DNA from: Prauserella isguenensis
GTDB taxonomy: Bacteria; Actinomycetota; Actinomycetes; Mycobacteriales; Pseudonocardiaceae
Direction: 5' to 3'
NCBI RefSeq assembly: GCF_014191605.1
Contig: NZ_JACHWU010000001.1
Coordinates: 1,674,001 to 1,738,000, forward strand
DNA: 64,000 nt
Shown: in pieces, positions 9,026 through 17,704 of the stretch
Layout: the number at the start of each line of letters is the position of its first letter
Position numbering within the stretch: position 1 is the stretch's first letter
The notes under the pieces: model-generated
What the model saw: the letters and a program-made list of their open reading frames with translations, nothing else
Database searches by the model: none
Told to the model about the DNA's origin: nothing
Translations under genes and position numbers: made by a program

Positions 9026-9099
9026 GCCCCCGTAGCCCAACCGGCAGAGGCAGTCGGCTTAAAACCGATTCAGTGCGGGTTCGAATCCCGTCGGGGGCA
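9026..9099 (+). tRNA. tRNA-Leu, anticodon TAA, with short variable loop
   Basis: A 74-nt cloverleaf can be folded: acceptor GCCCCCG/CGGGGGC (perfect 7 bp), anticodon stem GTCGG/CCGAT with loop CTTAAAA (anticodon TAA at 9060-9062), T arm GCGGG-TTCGAAT-CCCGT and discriminator A at 9099. CCA is not encoded. The D arm has only three good pairs (10-25, 11-24, 12-23) with GGCAGA in the loop, as in leucine tRNAs, but the variable region is just TCAGT (five bases) instead of the long extra arm of normal bacterial tRNA-Leu. It should read UUA, a very rare codon in such genomes. The interval 8897-9025 before it has no gene; a weak -35-like TTGAGC lies at 8984. Confidence 0.85.
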
Positions 9100-9208
9100 C
9101 TTCAAGGATGCGAACGGTGCTGCCGGACGACATTCCGAGGCTGATCGACCCTGTCCGATCGGTCGACGTTCGCGGAGCGCTCGTGCTGCGGTGAGGGCGC
9201 CCGTGTTG

Positions 9209-10060
9209 TCAGAACAGGGTCGCTGGTTCGACCGGCTCCGGCTCGGGCAACGGGTCGAGGTCGGGCACCAGGGTTCGGACGTCGTGGTGGAATCGGCGTG
9301 CCAGCATGGGCGCGTCGCGGTTGTCGGGAGTGTGCAGGAAGACCGTGGGTGAGCGGCCTTCGCGCAGCCAGTCGGCTACCACCGTGGTCCACGGCTCCCA
9401 GCCCGCGATCGTCTCGTCGACCGAGTCCCTGCCGAGGTAGCGCACGATCGGCCGGTCGGTCAGCGCGCGTGTTCGCCGCGGCAGCCGTGGTTTCTGCCTC
9501 CATGCTTCCTGTTCGGCGTCACTGGTCGGCGGGTTGCGGAACAGCAGGGTCGTGTCGAAGGGGACCCACTCGGCGTTCGCACCCGTGAGCGTGGCCTCGA
9601 GTCGGGAGGCTGCGCCGGCGTCGGTGAAGAACACGGGATCTCGCACTTCGACCGCACGCGGGAGGTCGGGCGGGAGCCTGCGCAGGAACCGGCCGAGCGC
9701 GTCGAGCGCAGGCGGGCCGAACGACCGTGGCAGCTGTGTCCACAGCACCGCGCGCTCGCCGAGCGGTTGGATCGCGTCGAGGAACGCGCGCATCTCGGCC
9801 TCGACACCGGCGAACCGGCGCTCGTGCGTGGCGATCCTCGGCAGTTTCAGTACGAACCGGAAGTCGGAGTCGGTCTGGGCCGCCCAGCCCGCGACGGCGT
9901 CGCGCGTGGGCGTGGCGTAGAAGGTGGTGTTGCCCTCGACCGCGTTGCACCAGCCGGCGTAGGCGCGCAAGCGTCGCGCGGCCGGCAACGACGGTGCCAC
10001 GAACCGTCCCTGCCAGGCCTGGTGTGTCCACATCGCACAGCCGACATGAAGGCGTGCCAT
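9209..10060 (-). CDS. DUF72 (YecE-like) family protein
   Basis: Member of the DUF72 family, a TIM-barrel fold of unknown function, 283 residues. Family features visible: HVGCAMWTHQAWQGRFV at the N terminus, AVEGNTTFYATPT, FVLKLPRIATHERR, and the later AVEVRDPVFF and the YLGRDS segment before the C terminus. A good ribosome site (GGGAGC) precedes the ATG at 10060. It is followed on the same strand by nothing obvious and lies downstream of the LLM oxidoreductase, 74 bases away, so the two may share a transcript. Confidence 0.88.
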   Translation of the reverse strand: MARLHVGCAMWTHQAWQGRFVAPSLPAARRLRAYAGWCNAVEGNTTFYATPTRDAVAGWAAQTDSDFRFVLKLPRIATHERRFAGVEAEMRAFLDAIQPLGERAVLWTQLPRSFGPPALDALGRFLRRLPPDLPRAVEVRDPVFFTDAGAASRLEATLTGANAEWVPFDTTLLFRNPPTSDAEQEAWRQKPRLPRRTRALTDRPIVRYLGRDSVDETIAGWEPWTTVVADWLREGRSPTVFLHTPDNRDAPMLARRFHHDVRTLVPDLDPLPEPEPVEPATLF

Positions 10061-10134
10061 TCGATCAGCTCCCTTCGACCGCCACCCACGTCTCCACCCG
10101 TCGGTGGCTACGCGCTGCGCCTGTCGCCCCGCGC

Positions 10135-11157
10135 TCAGTGCCAGCCGAGTGCCGGCGCCACATGGGTGAGGATGCCGTCGAGGATGTGCGCGTTGTAGTC
10201 GACCCCGAGCTGGTTGGGCACGGTGACGAGCAGCGTGTCGGCGGCAGCGATCGCCTCGTCCGCCGCCAGCCGCTCGACGAGCACGTCCGGCTCACCGGCG
10301 TACGAGCGCCCGAAGACGGCGCGGGTGTCTGCATCGAGGTAGCCGACCTTGTCCTCGGACTCGCCCGCGTCGCCGAAGTACATGTCGTCGAGGTCGCTGA
10401 CGATGGGGAAGATGCTGCGGCTGACCGAGACCCGCGGTGTGCGTTCGTGTCCTGCCGCGTGCCACGCCTCGCGGTAGGCCTCGATCTGCTTGCGTTGCTG
10501 GACGTGCAGCGGCTCACCGCTCTCGTCGTCCTTGAGCGTCGAGCTCTGCAGGTTCATGCCCAGCCGTGCAGCCCACTCCGCCGTGGCGTTGGAGCCAGAG
10601 CCCCACCAGATGCGCTGGCGCAGGCCGTCCGAATGCGGCTCGATGCGCAGCAGGCCGGGCGGGTTGGGGAACATGGGGCGTGGGTGCGGCCGCGCGAAGC
10701 CCTGGCCGTCGAGCGTCGAGAGCAGCGTCTCGGTGTGCTCGCGGGCCATGTCCGCGTCACTCGCTCCCTCCCTGGGCTCGAAGTCGAAGTAGCGCCACCC
10801 GTCGACGACCTGCTCGGGCGAGCCGCGGCTGATGCCGAGCTGCAGTCGTCCGCCCGCGATGAGGTCGGCGGAGCCGGCGTCCTCCGCTGTGTAGAGCGGG
10901 TTCTCGTAGCGCATGTCGATCACGCCGGTGCCGATCTCGATACGGTTCGTGCGCGCGCCGATCGCGGCCAGCAGCGGAAACGGCGACGAGTGCTGCCTCG
11001 CGAAGTGGTGGACGCGGAAGTAAGCGCCGTCGGCCCCGAGCTCCTCCGCCGCGACGGCGAGCTCGATCGCCTGAAGCAACGCGTCCGAGGCCGAGCGTGT
11101 CTGCGAGTGCGGCGCGTCGGACCAGTGGCCGAAAGACAGGAACCCGATCTTCTTCAC
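10135..11157 (-). CDS. LLM-class flavin-dependent oxidoreductase
   Basis: Luciferase-like monooxygenase family protein using FMNH2/F420 chemistry on an unknown substrate. The open frame reaches 11319, but homologues begin (M/V)KKIGFLSFGHW, so GTG 11157 is chosen (340 residues); its ribosome site GGAA is close and weak. Conserved segments: AAEELGADGAYFRVHHFARQ, RTNRIEIGTGVIDMRYENPLY, and RLQLGISRGSPEQVVDGW, typical of the bacterial luciferase barrel. The 250-bp gap between it and the divergent GH106 gene holds the GH106 promoter. Confidence 0.87.
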   Translation of the reverse strand: MKKIGFLSFGHWSDAPHSQTRSASDALLQAIELAVAAEELGADGAYFRVHHFARQHSSPFPLLAAIGARTNRIEIGTGVIDMRYENPLYTAEDAGSADLIAGGRLQLGISRGSPEQVVDGWRYFDFEPREGASDADMAREHTETLLSTLDGQGFARPHPRPMFPNPPGLLRIEPHSDGLRQRIWWGSGSNATAEWAARLGMNLQSSTLKDDESGEPLHVQQRKQIEAYREAWHAAGHERTPRVSVSRSIFPIVSDLDDMYFGDAGESEDKVGYLDADTRAVFGRSYAGEPDVLVERLAADEAIAAADTLLVTVPNQLGVDYNAHILDGILTHVAPALGWH

Positions 11158-11359
11158 TTCCGGTGCAACGCGCTGCGACGGGATTTGTTCCGCGGTGCGG
11201 CGGAACGGCCTTACGTCGGCGTTGCCGAAGAACCTCGACACGTTAAGGAAAGACCGCGACGTCGCTGTGAACCGTGGAACGTCGTGTCCAGCGGCGACGC
11301 CGCGGGGTCGCCAGGTCACCGGCGCCGGAAATGGCCCGATCGGCCGGTAGGGCTTGCGG

Positions 11360-11389
11360 TTGACTGTTCGCTTCGCAAACGATTAGCTT
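11360..11389 (+). promoter_or_regulatory. sigma-70-type promoter for the GH106 gene
   Basis: TTGACT at 11360-11365 and TAGCTT at 11384-11389 are separated by 18 bases. The predicted start falls near 11396, inside the adjacent palindrome. Confidence 0.6.
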
Positions 11390-11391
11390 TC

Positions 11392-11405
11392 TTGAAACGT
11401 TTCAA
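11392..11405. promoter_or_regulatory. LacI-family operator overlapping the transcription start
   Basis: TTGAAACGTTTCAA is a perfect 14-bp palindrome with the central CG typical of LacI/GalR-family operators in actinobacterial sugar genes. It sits immediately after the -10 of the GH106 gene, so binding would block initiation. No LacI-family gene lies in the window, so the repressor must be encoded elsewhere. Confidence 0.7.
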
Positions 11406-11422
11406 CGATGAGGCGGGTGGAA

Positions 11423-14311
11423 ATGCTCAATCGCAGGCAGTTCATCTACGGCGGAGCGTTGACGGGGATTGCGGTGGTCAGCGGCGCGGCACTGCCCGCG
11501 CAGGCGGCGCCAGGGACGATTCCAGGCGGTGGGTCGGATTCGCTCCGCTGGCCCGCGTTCGATCGCGAAACACGGCCTTGGACCCGTTGGTGGTGGCTGG
11601 GCAGTGCAGTCACCGAGGACGGTCTTCGAGAGGAACTCGATCAGCTCGCGGGCAACGGTTTCGGCGGAGTCGAGATTCAACCCATCTACGAGTCCCAGGG
11701 CGATGAGGATCGGATCCGGTGGTACCTGAGTCGTGAATGGTTCACTGCTCTGGACACGGCGCTCCGGTCGGCGGCGGAGCGTGACCTGGGCGTCGATCTG
11801 ACCTCCGGTTCTGGCTGGACTTTCGGCGGGCCGTGGATGGACGTGCGGCACAGCGCCGGTCGTGCTCTCGTCGAATACTGGGAGCTGCGCGGCGGGCAGC
11901 GGCTCGACGAGCCGGTGAAAACGATCCACCCGCCACATCCGGAGCTGGTCGACGAGGAGCGACTGTCGCGGCCGGACCTGCGCCCACCGATGTCGCCCAT
12001 TCCCGAGCCGGACCTTGCCGCGCTCGTGGCTCGCGAGGTCGACACCGGCGACACCGTGGATCTGACCGCGCGTGTGGACGAAGACCGGAAACTGGACTGG
12101 ACCGCCCCGCCCGGCCACTGGAAGCTCACCGGTGTGTTCAACGGCTGGGTCCTCAAGCGGGTCGAACGAGCCGGCCCCGGTGGCAAGGGCCTGATGGCGG
12201 ACTACTTCGACGACAGCGCGATCCGGCGCCATCTGGATCACTTCGGCGACGCCGTCGGCGGGCGGAACGGGATCCGCGCGCTGTTCCACGACTCCTTCGA
12301 ACTGGGCGGAATCGACTGGACACCGACAGCGCTGCGGGACTTCGCACGGCTCCGTGGCTACGACCTCACGCCGCACCTGCCGGAGCTCTTCGATGAGCAC
12401 GCCGCGCCCGAGAAACGGGCCCGGCTGTTGACGGACGTCCGGGAGACCTTCTCCGATCTGTTCCTCGAGCGTTTCGCGCGGCCGTTCACCGAGTTCAGCG
12501 GGAAGCGCGACTGGCTCACCCGGAATCAGGCACACGGCTCGCCCGCGAACCTGCTCGACATCTACGGTGCGGCCGACATTCCGGAGACCGAGTACACCGG
12601 CGGCGAGAACATCCCGATTCCGGGTCTGCGGCATGGCGCAGGTCCTCAGGATCCGGTACCGCTGGTGTGGCGCATGGCGTCCTCGGCCGCTCACCTGAAC
12701 GGCGGCAAGCTCGTCGGCGCCGAGACGGTCACCTGGCGCGACGAGCACCATCACGTGTCGTTGTCCCAGGTGAAGCCTGCTGTCGACATCCTGTTCGCCG
12801 CCGGGATCAACCACGTGGTGTTTCACGGCACGACGTACTCACCGCAGGAAGCCCCGTGGCCGGGCGTCAACTTCTACGCGGCCACCCAGTTGCGACCGGA
12901 GAACCCCTGGTGGCGGTACGTCTCCGAGCTGACCGGATACATCACGCGCTGCCAGTCGATTCTGCAGCATGGTCGGCACGGCAACGATGTACTCGTGTAC
13001 TGGCCGCAGCACGATGTGTGGGCCACGCCGAACGGCGGTGGTATGCGGGAGCGGGACGGTGAGCTGACTCCGGATTATCACTGGGACGGCGAAGGCTGGA
13101 TGTATCCACATCCGAGTGGTGCCGACGAAGTCGCCGGTGGCTTGGAGCGTAGGGGCTGGCAGTTCGACTGGGTCTCCGATCGGCAGCTGGCCGAGTTCGA
13201 CGGTGGGCGTAGCGGTGTCTCCAATGGACGGTCTGGCTACGCGGCTGTCATCGTCCCCGGCGCCGAGCTGATGCCGGTGGGCACGCTCGCGAAGCTCCAC
13301 GAGCTCGCTGCCGCCGGAGCGACGGTGATCTTCGTGGGCGCACCTCCCCGTGACGTTCCCGGCTTGGGTGGGCTCGACGAGCGTCGCAACAGGTTGCGGG
13401 AATTGACTGCCGCACTGACCGCGGGCACGGACGCTCGTGGGACGCGCCGGGTGGGCGCGGGCCGGGTCGTGATCACCGACCGCGGCGGTGTGGACGATGC
13501 GCTCGCCGATGCCGGCGCGGTGCGCGAACCGTTGGCCGATGCGGGTCTGCACGTGCTGCGCCGGTTCCACGACGAGGGCGCTGACTACTTCGTGGCCAAC
13601 CTGACCGCGGAACCGGTCCACGGCTGGCACAGGCTGGGAACCACGGCGGCGTCGGTAGCCGCGCTCGATCCGCTGCGAGACGAACGTGGCCGCGCCCGGC
13701 ACCGGCGTGCGGGACGCGGAAGCCAGGTGCAGGTGTCGCTCGACCCCGGGGAGAGCGTCGTCCTCAGGGCATTCGAACGGAGCCGCATCAGCGCACCCGG
13801 TTACCGCACGTCGACCCCGACCGAAGAGCGCCGCGACCTTCCCGGCCGATGGTCTCTGGAGTTCCTGGACGGCGGTCCGGACCTGCCACGCCGGCGCACG
13901 CTGGACGCACTCGTGTCGTGGACCGAACTGGGTGGACAGGAAGCGGCGTTCTCGGGCACCGCGCTGTACTCGTTGACGTTCACGCTGGCGCCGGCCGACG
14001 CGAAACGCGCTTGGGCGCTGGACCTCGGCACCGTGCGGGAGACCGCCCGCGTGACGGTGAACGGCACCGAGGTCGGCGTCGCGTGGTCGATCCCGTTCCG
14101 GATTCCGCTCGGTGAGGCGCTCCGGCCCGGCGAAAACGTGCTGGACATCGAGGTGACGAACCTCGCGGCGAACCGCGTGCGGGCGATGGCGCGCGCCGGG
14201 ACGCTGCCCGACGACCACTTCATGAGCTGGCGGACCACGCCGCCTGGAGAATGGGACGTGGAGCCGTCCGGGCTCCTCGGCCCGGTACGGCTGGTCGAGG
14301 TCGAAGGGTGA
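11423..14311 (+). CDS. secreted GH106-like alpha-L-rhamnosidase
   Basis: Large exported glycoside hydrolase, 962 residues from ATG 11423. This start is preferred to the in-frame ATG 11408 because GAGG lies nine bases upstream of it, whereas 11408 directly abuts the operator. The N terminus MLNRRQFIYGGALTG and the hydrophobic run ending AQAA form a twin-arginine signal. Then come TRPWTRWWWLGSAVTEDGL, GFGGVEIQPIYE and DLTSGSGWTFGGPW, the family 106 hallmark segments, a central barrel with HDSFELGG and VVFHGTTYSPQ, and a C-terminal beta-sandwich (LDLGTVRETARVTVNGTEVG). Family 106 enzymes release L-rhamnose from plant or bacterial polysaccharides; substrate is inferred only. Sugar-responsive control by a LacI-type repressor is suggested by the operator. 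Confidence 0.87.
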   Translation: MLNRRQFIYGGALTGIAVVSGAALPAQAAPGTIPGGGSDSLRWPAFDRETRPWTRWWWLGSAVTEDGLREELDQLAGNGFGGVEIQPIYESQGDEDRIRWYLSREWFTALDTALRSAAERDLGVDLTSGSGWTFGGPWMDVRHSAGRALVEYWELRGGQRLDEPVKTIHPPHPELVDEERLSRPDLRPPMSPIPEPDLAALVAREVDTGDTVDLTARVDEDRKLDWTAPPGHWKLTGVFNGWVLKRVERAGPGGKGLMADYFDDSAIRRHLDHFGDAVGGRNGIRALFHDSFELGGIDWTPTALRDFARLRGYDLTPHLPELFDEHAAPEKRARLLTDVRETFSDLFLERFARPFTEFSGKRDWLTRNQAHGSPANLLDIYGAADIPETEYTGGENIPIPGLRHGAGPQDPVPLVWRMASSAAHLNGGKLVGAETVTWRDEHHHVSLSQVKPAVDILFAAGINHVVFHGTTYSPQEAPWPGVNFYAATQLRPENPWWRYVSELTGYITRCQSILQHGRHGNDVLVYWPQHDVWATPNGGGMRERDGELTPDYHWDGEGWMYPHPSGADEVAGGLERRGWQFDWVSDRQLAEFDGGRSGVSNGRSGYAAVIVPGAELMPVGTLAKLHELAAAGATVIFVGAPPRDVPGLGGLDERRNRLRELTAALTAGTDARGTRRVGAGRVVITDRGGVDDALADAGAVREPLADAGLHVLRRFHDEGADYFVANLTAEPVHGWHRLGTTAASVAALDPLRDERGRARHRRAGRGSQVQVSLDPGESVVLRAFERSRISAPGYRTSTPTEERRDLPGRWSLEFLDGGPDLPRRRTLDALVSWTELGGQEAAFSGTALYSLTFTLAPADAKRAWALDLGTVRETARVTVNGTEVGVAWSIPFRIPLGEALRPGENVLDIEVTNLAANRVRAMARAGTLPDDHFMSWRTTPPGEWDVEPSGLLGPVRLVEVEG

Positions 14312-14485
14312 GGTCACGAACACCCGAACAAACCACGGGTGCGGAGAACCCTTCGCGTCGAGCGGCGGAAGTGAAAACCCTTCGCGCGTGATCGCAGGGC
14401 CGGGATACGGTCTTCCCGCCGGTGCCGCCGGATAGTCCGCGGCTGCGGCCGTCCGCTGATCCCAGCGTGAAAGTAGGTTTCATCA

Positions 14486-14878
14486 ATGGCGTGCCGTATG
14501 GGTGAGCTCGTGCTCGATTGCCACGACCCCGAGGTGCTGGCGCGGTTCTGGTGCGAGGTCCTCGATTTCGTCGAGCTCGGCCGGGAGCATCCCGAGGGCG
14601 TCGACGGCTACGCCATCGAGATCGGCCCGCGCGAAGGATTCGGCGGTCCGCAGCCGACGATCATCCTCCGCACCGGTGAGCCGGCCGAGGCGAAGTCCAA
14701 CCTGCACATCGACCTCAATCCCACCGATCGCGACTCCGACGCGGAACTCGAACGGTTGCTGAAACTCGGGGCACGTCCGGCCGACATCGGCCAGACCGGC
14801 GAGGAACCGTGGAACGTGCTCGAAGACCCCGAGGGCAACTCCTTCTGCCTGCTCAAGGGCCGTCTCGATCCGCTATGA
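14486..14878 (+). CDS. VOC family (glyoxalase-like) protein
   Basis: Small vicinal-oxygen-chelate fold protein, 130 residues. It begins GELVLDCHDPEVLARFWCEVLDF, contains SNLHIDLNPTDRD and ends with WNVLEDPEGNSFCLL, the standard beta-alpha-beta-beta-beta arrangement in two half-modules. Proteins of this type include dioxygenases, isomerases and antibiotic-binding proteins; nothing here fixes the activity. It is 174 bases downstream of GH106. The spacer has two copies of AACCCTTCGCG but no other recognisable element. Confidence 0.85.
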   Translation: MACRMGELVLDCHDPEVLARFWCEVLDFVELGREHPEGVDGYAIEIGPREGFGGPQPTIILRTGEPAEAKSNLHIDLNPTDRDSDAELERLLKLGARPADIGQTGEEPWNVLEDPEGNSFCLLKGRLDPL

Positions 14879-14933
14879 GGCCCGCGGACGTCCCGAACAC
14901 AGAACACGCGGGGAGTGCGATCGAGCGTTCGTC

Positions 14934-17009
14934 TCAGCAGCGTTCCTGCAGTCGCGACGGCCACCAGATACGTCCGCCGATGTCGATGGCCAGGGCCGGG
15001 ACGAGGAGAGACCGCACGATCAACGTGTCCAGCAGAACCCCGAACGCGACGATGAACGCGATCTGCGCGAGGAACAGGATCGGCAGCACGGCCAGTGCGG
15101 CGAAGGTCGCGGCGAGTACGACACCCGCCGAGGTGATGACGCCACCCGTGACCGTCAGACCGCGCAGTACACCGGCCCGGGTGCCCTGCCGGATCGTCTC
15201 CTCGCGAACCCTGGTCATGAGGAAGATGTTGTAGTCGATACCGAGCGCGACGAGGAACACGAATCCGAACAGCGGCACGACGGGATCAGCGCCGGGAAAG
15301 TCCAGCACGTGGTTGAACACGAGAGCGGAAACGCCCATGGTCGCGGCGAACGACAGCACGACCGTCCCGATCAGCAGCAGCGGCGCCAGCAGTGAGCGGA
15401 GCAGCAGCGCGAGCACCGCGAAGATCACCACGAGCACGATGGGAACGATCAGATCGCGATCTCGCTCCGAGATGTCCTGCGTGTCGAGCAGGGTCGCGGT
15501 GCGGCCGCCGACCTTCGCATCGGAGTCCGGAACCGCGTGCACGGCGCTGCGCAGCCGTTCCACGGTGGCGACGGCCGATTCCGAATCGGCCGGATCGGAC
15601 AGGACCGCCTCGATGCGGGCCAATCCGTTCGCGGTCCGGGGCTCACCGTTCGGGCCGGTCGTGACCGATACCTCGGAAACGCCGTCGACCTGTGCCGCGG
15701 CCGCCACGTCGGCTACCCGGTCCGCGTCGGTGATGATCGTGGCGGGGCTGCCGGAACCAGCGACGAAATGTTCGCTCAGGACCTCCTGGCCGGCGACCGA
15801 GTCCACCTCGTTCAGGAAGATGTCGGACTCGGCGGTGCCGGAGGCCCGCAGCTGTGGGAGGAACGCCGCCCCGACGAGCAGCACCACGGTGGTGCCCACC
15901 CAGATCAGCCTCGGTGACGAGCCGACGCGGGCCGCGATCCGTCGCCAGACGCCGCTCTCCTCGGGATGCGGTGAGCCCAGTTTCGGCCGGTACGGCCAGA
16001 ATGCAGATCGGCCGAAGACGGCGAGCGCAGCCGGAAGGAAGGTCGTCGACGCGACCAGCGCGGAGCCGATACCGATCGCGGCCACCGGCCCGAGGCCCTG
16101 ATTGGAGCGGAGGTCGCTGAAGAGCAGGCAGAGCACGCCGAGGATCACTGTGCCCGCCGATGCAGCGATCGGCTCGATGGTGGCCTTCCACGCGGTCGCC
16201 ATCGCGGCCAGCCGGTCGTCGGAGTCCCGCAACTGCTCCCGGTAGCGCGACACCAGCAGCAGCGCGTAGTCGGTCGCCGCGCCGAACACCAGGATGAACA
16301 GGATGCCCTGGCTCTGCCCGTTGAGGTCGATGAAGCCCTGGTCGGTGAGCAGGTAGACGACAAGACTCGCCAGCCCGAGCGCGAACACGCCCGACAGCAG
16401 CACCAGGACCGGAAGGATCGGGCTGCGGTAGACCACGACCAGGATGAGCGCGACGACCGAGCCTGCGACGAGCAGCAGGAGTCCGTCGATGCCGCCGAAC
16501 GCCTCGCCCAGGTCGGCGCCGAGTGCCGCGGGCCCGGTGACGAGCACCGTCAGGCCGTCGGGCCGGTCGGGGGCCAGGGTCTCGCGGATCTCCTCGACCG
16601 CCGTGTCGGGAGCGGCGTCGGCGGCGATCGGCACCACCAGTTGCAGTGCCCGGCCGTCCTCGGAGGGGATGGGCGGCGGCAATGCACCCGGCACGCCGGG
16701 TATCGCGGTCAGGTGCGCCGACTTCTCCGAGAGGAACCGTCGGTCTGCCGGCGTCACCTCGGCGGTTCGTTCGGCGACGACGATTGCGGGCACCGATTCG
16801 TCCTCGGTGAACATGCGCTCCAGCTCGGCCACATTGGTCGACTCGGCCGTCTCGGGCAGGAACGCGGAGTTGTCGTTCTCGGCGACCTCGCTGAGTTTGC
16901 CTGCGAACGGTCCGCCCACGCCGCCCACGACGAGCCAGCCGACGATCAGCAGAGCGGGAAGCAGCCACCGCAGGACGCCACGTCGACGTGCCGTGCCAGT
17001 AGGGTTCAT
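14934..17009 (-). CDS. MMPL family (RND) transporter
   Basis: Integral membrane transporter of the MMPL branch of RND exporters, 691 residues, probably driven by the proton gradient and exporting a lipid or hydrophobic compound. ATG 17009 is chosen over an upstream in-frame start because GGGAGAG sits six to seven bases ahead. The topology repeats twice: one helix (LLPALLIVGWLVVGG), a large extracytoplasmic loop, then a group of about five helices; FGAATDYALLLVSRYREQL and FLVALGIDYNIFLMTRVREE are the two repeated helix-4 motifs whose Asp-Tyr pairs relay protons. A MarR regulator is transcribed divergently from the same 85-bp gap, which suggests local control and a drug-efflux-like role. Confidence 0.92.
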   Translation of the reverse strand: MNPTGTARRRGVLRWLLPALLIVGWLVVGGVGGPFAGKLSEVAENDNSAFLPETAESTNVAELERMFTEDESVPAIVVAERTAEVTPADRRFLSEKSAHLTAIPGVPGALPPPIPSEDGRALQLVVPIAADAAPDTAVEEIRETLAPDRPDGLTVLVTGPAALGADLGEAFGGIDGLLLLVAGSVVALILVVVYRSPILPVLVLLSGVFALGLASLVVYLLTDQGFIDLNGQSQGILFILVFGAATDYALLLVSRYREQLRDSDDRLAAMATAWKATIEPIAASAGTVILGVLCLLFSDLRSNQGLGPVAAIGIGSALVASTTFLPAALAVFGRSAFWPYRPKLGSPHPEESGVWRRIAARVGSSPRLIWVGTTVVLLVGAAFLPQLRASGTAESDIFLNEVDSVAGQEVLSEHFVAGSGSPATIITDADRVADVAAAAQVDGVSEVSVTTGPNGEPRTANGLARIEAVLSDPADSESAVATVERLRSAVHAVPDSDAKVGGRTATLLDTQDISERDRDLIVPIVLVVIFAVLALLLRSLLAPLLLIGTVVLSFAATMGVSALVFNHVLDFPGADPVVPLFGFVFLVALGIDYNIFLMTRVREETIRQGTRAGVLRGLTVTGGVITSAGVVLAATFAALAVLPILFLAQIAFIVAFGVLLDTLIVRSLLVPALAIDIGGRIWWPSRLQERC

Positions 17010-17035
17010 CCTCACTCTCCCGGTCACCTCGCCCG

Positions 17036-17052
17036 CAATATTTCGATTGTCA
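17036..17052. promoter_or_regulatory. possible MarR operator between the MMPL and marR genes
   Basis: The gap contains CAAT and ATTG arms around a six-base spacer, followed at once by TTGTCA, whose reverse strand reads TTGACA. It is the only dyad in the 85-bp gap, but its arms are only four bases, so the call is tentative. Confidence 0.3.
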
Positions 17053-17094
17053 AACTACACGCGAGGAGTCGAACCGGCACGAAGGAGGTAGTAC

Positions 17095-17598
17095 ATGGCA
17101 GGCAGCGAGGCCGCGCGTGGCCGGCCGGATTCCGGCGATCCGGACGACGTGTTGATTCGCCTGCTGCGGCAACTGAACGTGGAGACGGACCGGTTCGCCG
17201 AGATGTTCGGTGAGGCGCACGGCTTGTATCGGACCGACCTCAACGCGCTCGTCGTGATCATGGATGCGGTTCACCGCGACGATGCGATCTCGCCAGGAGA
17301 ACTGGCCCAAGCACTGCATCTGAGCCCTTCGGCCACCACAGCGGTCCTCGACCGTTTGGCCAAGGCCGGGCACGTCGAACGGCGCCGGGGCGCGAGCGAC
17401 GGGCGGCGAACGGAACTCCGCCTTCCGGAGGCGACACTACGGCTCGGCGAAGAACTGTTTCGCCCGCTCGGGGCAGAGCTGGGGCGGGAGTGGTCGTCGT
17501 TCGACGCCGACGAGCGCGACACCATCGTCCGATTCCTCACGGTCAGCATCCGGGCGACCACCACCGTCCGAATGCGACTGGCCGACGACGGCAAGTGA
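17095..17598 (+). CDS. MarR family transcriptional regulator
   Basis: Winged-helix regulator of 167 residues with a strong AGGAGGT ribosome site five bases before ATG. The DNA-binding domain reads ISPGELAQALHLSPSATTAVLDRLAKAGHVERRRGASDGRR, i.e. recognition helix and wing with the conserved Asp-x-Arg. The C-terminal helices form the dimer interface. It is divergent from the MMPL transporter and most likely represses it, with release by a small phenolic or drug ligand; ligand identity cannot be read. Confidence 0.9.
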   Translation: MAGSEAARGRPDSGDPDDVLIRLLRQLNVETDRFAEMFGEAHGLYRTDLNALVVIMDAVHRDDAISPGELAQALHLSPSATTAVLDRLAKAGHVERRRGASDGRRTELRLPEATLRLGEELFRPLGAELGREWSSFDADERDTIVRFLTVSIRATTTVRMRLADDGK

Positions 17599-17655
17599 TC
17601 GGGTGCGGGCGAGTAGGCACACGGTAGCCTGCTCGACGGACGCGGACAGGCGACC

Positions 17656-17686
17656 GGGGCGGCGGACAACTCGTGCCCGCCGCCCC
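17656..17686. terminator. hairpin between converging marR and fasciclin genes
   Basis: GGGGCGGCGG (17656-17665) pairs with CCGCCGCCCC (17677-17686), 10 bp with an 11-base loop. It can serve both converging genes. Confidence 0.7.
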
Positions 17687-17704
17687 GTGCTCCGGTCTGT
17701 CGGG

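Noticed and set aside
9727-11706. Plus-strand 659-codon frame
   Set aside because: Antisense to the DUF72 and LLM oxidoreductase genes, no recognisable domain.
14340-14400. Duplicated AACCCTTCGCG as a regulatory direct repeat
   Set aside because: Only 11 bases, no dyad, and no matching promoter; probably chance.
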